From positions 1 to 64,000 of the forward strand of contig JAUICK010000015.1 of NCBI GenBank assembly GCA_030427865.1: a stretch of DNA of 64,000 bases. The letters are read 5' to 3'. The stretch comes from Bacteroidia bacterium (GTDB lineage Bacteria > Bacteroidota > Bacteroidia > Flavobacteriales > Flavobacteriaceae). The translations under genes and the position numbers were made by a program. Below are positions 63,238 through 64,000 of this stretch, one piece after another (position 1 is the stretch's first letter; each line of letters opens with the position of its first letter). A model generated the notes under the pieces. The model did no database searches. It was not told the origin of the DNA and saw only the letters and a program-made list of their open reading frames with translations.

Positions 63238-63960
63238 TTAAGTTGCTTTTTTTAACAACCAAGCTGGAACAATTTTTAAAGCCCAAGCAATTAATCGCCA
63301 ACGTTTAGATATATAAGCCACTCTTTTCTTTTGTTTTACCGCAGAATAAATTTGTTTTGTGGCTTTTTCTAACGGAACTAACCAAAAAATTCCATCGCCA
63401 AAAGCCATATCTGTATCTACAAAACCTAGTCTAATTTCTGTGATAAAAACTTTTTTGGTCTTAATGGTTTTGGTTTTAATATATAGACTTTCTAAATAGG
63501 CTTTTTGATAAGCCTTAGACGCAAAATATACTGGTGCAGAACGATTTCCGCGAATAGAGGCAATAGAAGTAATCCCTACTAAATGTCCGAATTGTTGTTT
63601 TTTAAATAAATTATAAGCTAAAGTATATAGCTTGGTAACACCTAAAACATTGGTATTTATACTCTGCTGTTCTTTATTCCACTCGAATTTCGGATTGATA
63701 AAAGCAACACCCGAAGATTGAATAATTAAATCGATGGTTTTTAACTCACTTACTATTTCGTTAAAAACTTTTTCAACCTCATCTACTTCTTGAATATCGT
63801 TTTGTTTGATTAAAATCTGATTTGGATGCGCGCTCTTTAGTGTTTCTAAAAGTGCTAATCTTCTTCCTGTAACAGCAACGTTGTACCCATCTTTTACCAA
63901 AAATTCTGTGATTGCTTTTCCAATACCAGAAGTTGCTCCAAAAACGATGGCGTTCTTCAT
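63238..63960 (-). CDS. short-chain dehydrogenase/reductase (SDR)
   Basis: A 240-residue classical SDR. GATSGIGKAI is the cofactor motif, IIQSSG replaces the usual NNAG, and the catalytic Tyr-x-x-x-Lys is in YFASKAYQ. A hydrophobic and basic C terminus (KKRVAYISKRWRLIAWALKIVPAWLLKKAT) suggests membrane association, as in relatives of DltE or YqjQ. Substrate unknown. The gene is complete; the remaining 40 bases of the window show no feature. Confidence 0.88.
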   Translation of the reverse strand: MKNAIVFGATSGIGKAITEFLVKDGYNVAVTGRRLALLETLKSAHPNQILIKQNDIQEVDEVEKVFNEIVSELKTIDLIIQSSGVAFINPKFEWNKEQQSINTNVLGVTKLYTLAYNLFKKQQFGHLVGITSIASIRGNRSAPVYFASKAYQKAYLESLYIKTKTIKTKKVFITEIRLGFVDTDMAFGDGIFWLVPLEKATKQIYSAVKQKKRVAYISKRWRLIAWALKIVPAWLLKKAT

Positions 63961-64000
63961 TTAATTTGTAATTTTGCGTTTATTGTTTTCTGATTATTTA

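Noticed and set aside
1..64000. CRISPR array, prophage, integrative element or toxin-antitoxin system
   Set aside because: No regularly spaced direct repeats, integrase, transposase, phage structural gene or known toxin pair was found; tRNA genes show no flanking duplication of their 3' ends.

Overview
The window is AT-rich chromosomal DNA from a marine-type member of the Flavobacteriaceae, most like Polaribacter or Tenacibaculum. This rests on the protein families (Bacteroidetes-type BlaI/M56 pair, CtlX, FAS1 lipoprotein, DUF4920, MnmD, PafA-type phosphatase, SDR-type mannonate oxidoreductase), on several promoters of the Bacteroidetes form TTG-N18..23-TAnnTTTG, and on short intergenic repeats of a kind common in this family. 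The species is inferred, not proven. No rRNA, prophage, CRISPR array or transposase is visible.

Layout. Positions 1-5340 hold an exported amidohydrolase, an SDR/SprT-like/mannose-1-phosphate guanylyltransferase operon and a DUF389 membrane protein. Positions 5421-13085 hold tRNA-Lys, an MlaE/MlaF lipid-transport pair, a PafA-like alkaline phosphatase, PrsW and CtlX, a fasciclin lipoprotein, a VanX-type dipeptidase and a secreted protein of unknown function. Positions 13120-15832 encode the pyruvate dehydrogenase E1-alpha and E2 subunits.

Positions 15917-26463 form a hexuronate block: Na+/sugar symporter, glucuronate isomerase (uxaC), Gfo/Idh/MocA oxidoreductase, EamA exporter, a TRAP transporter (dctMQP), mannonate dehydratase (uxuA) and an SDR that probably replaces UxuB. 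Together these take glucuronate via fructuronate and mannonate to 2-keto-3-deoxygluconate. A 20-bp site with 16 identical positions lies upstream of both transcription units, and uxuA carries an in-frame 63-bp insertion made by a miniature repeat element.

Positions 26629-36903 are a mixed stretch: tRNA-Leu, M20 dipeptidase, membrane protein, cyclophilin lipoprotein, BlaI/M56 sensor pair with operators overlapping its promoter, DUF4407 protein, PhnA-like protein, GNAT and adenine deaminase. Positions 36984-51764 look like a block for unusual amino acids: a three-domain kinase/M23/aminotransferase fusion resembling hydroxylysine kinase plus phospholyase, a beta-propeller amidohydrolase, and a complete trans-4-hydroxyproline pathway (epimerase, FAD dehydrogenase, deaminase, ketoglutarate semialdehyde dehydrogenase) with a DUF885 lipoprotein and a divergent AraC regulator. 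Hydroxyproline and hydroxylysine together suggest use of collagen-like protein; this is the most interesting hypothesis here.

Positions 51807-64000 are mostly housekeeping: MmcQ-like protein, CorA, an alpha/beta hydrolase, cyclase, hemW and ruvC operon, a flippase-like protein with a glycosyltransferase, mnmD with a 50-residue membrane protein, DUF4920, ilvE, a small Fe-S protein, a decayed metallo-beta-lactamase-fold lipoprotein gene, a MazG-like pyrophosphohydrolase and an SDR.
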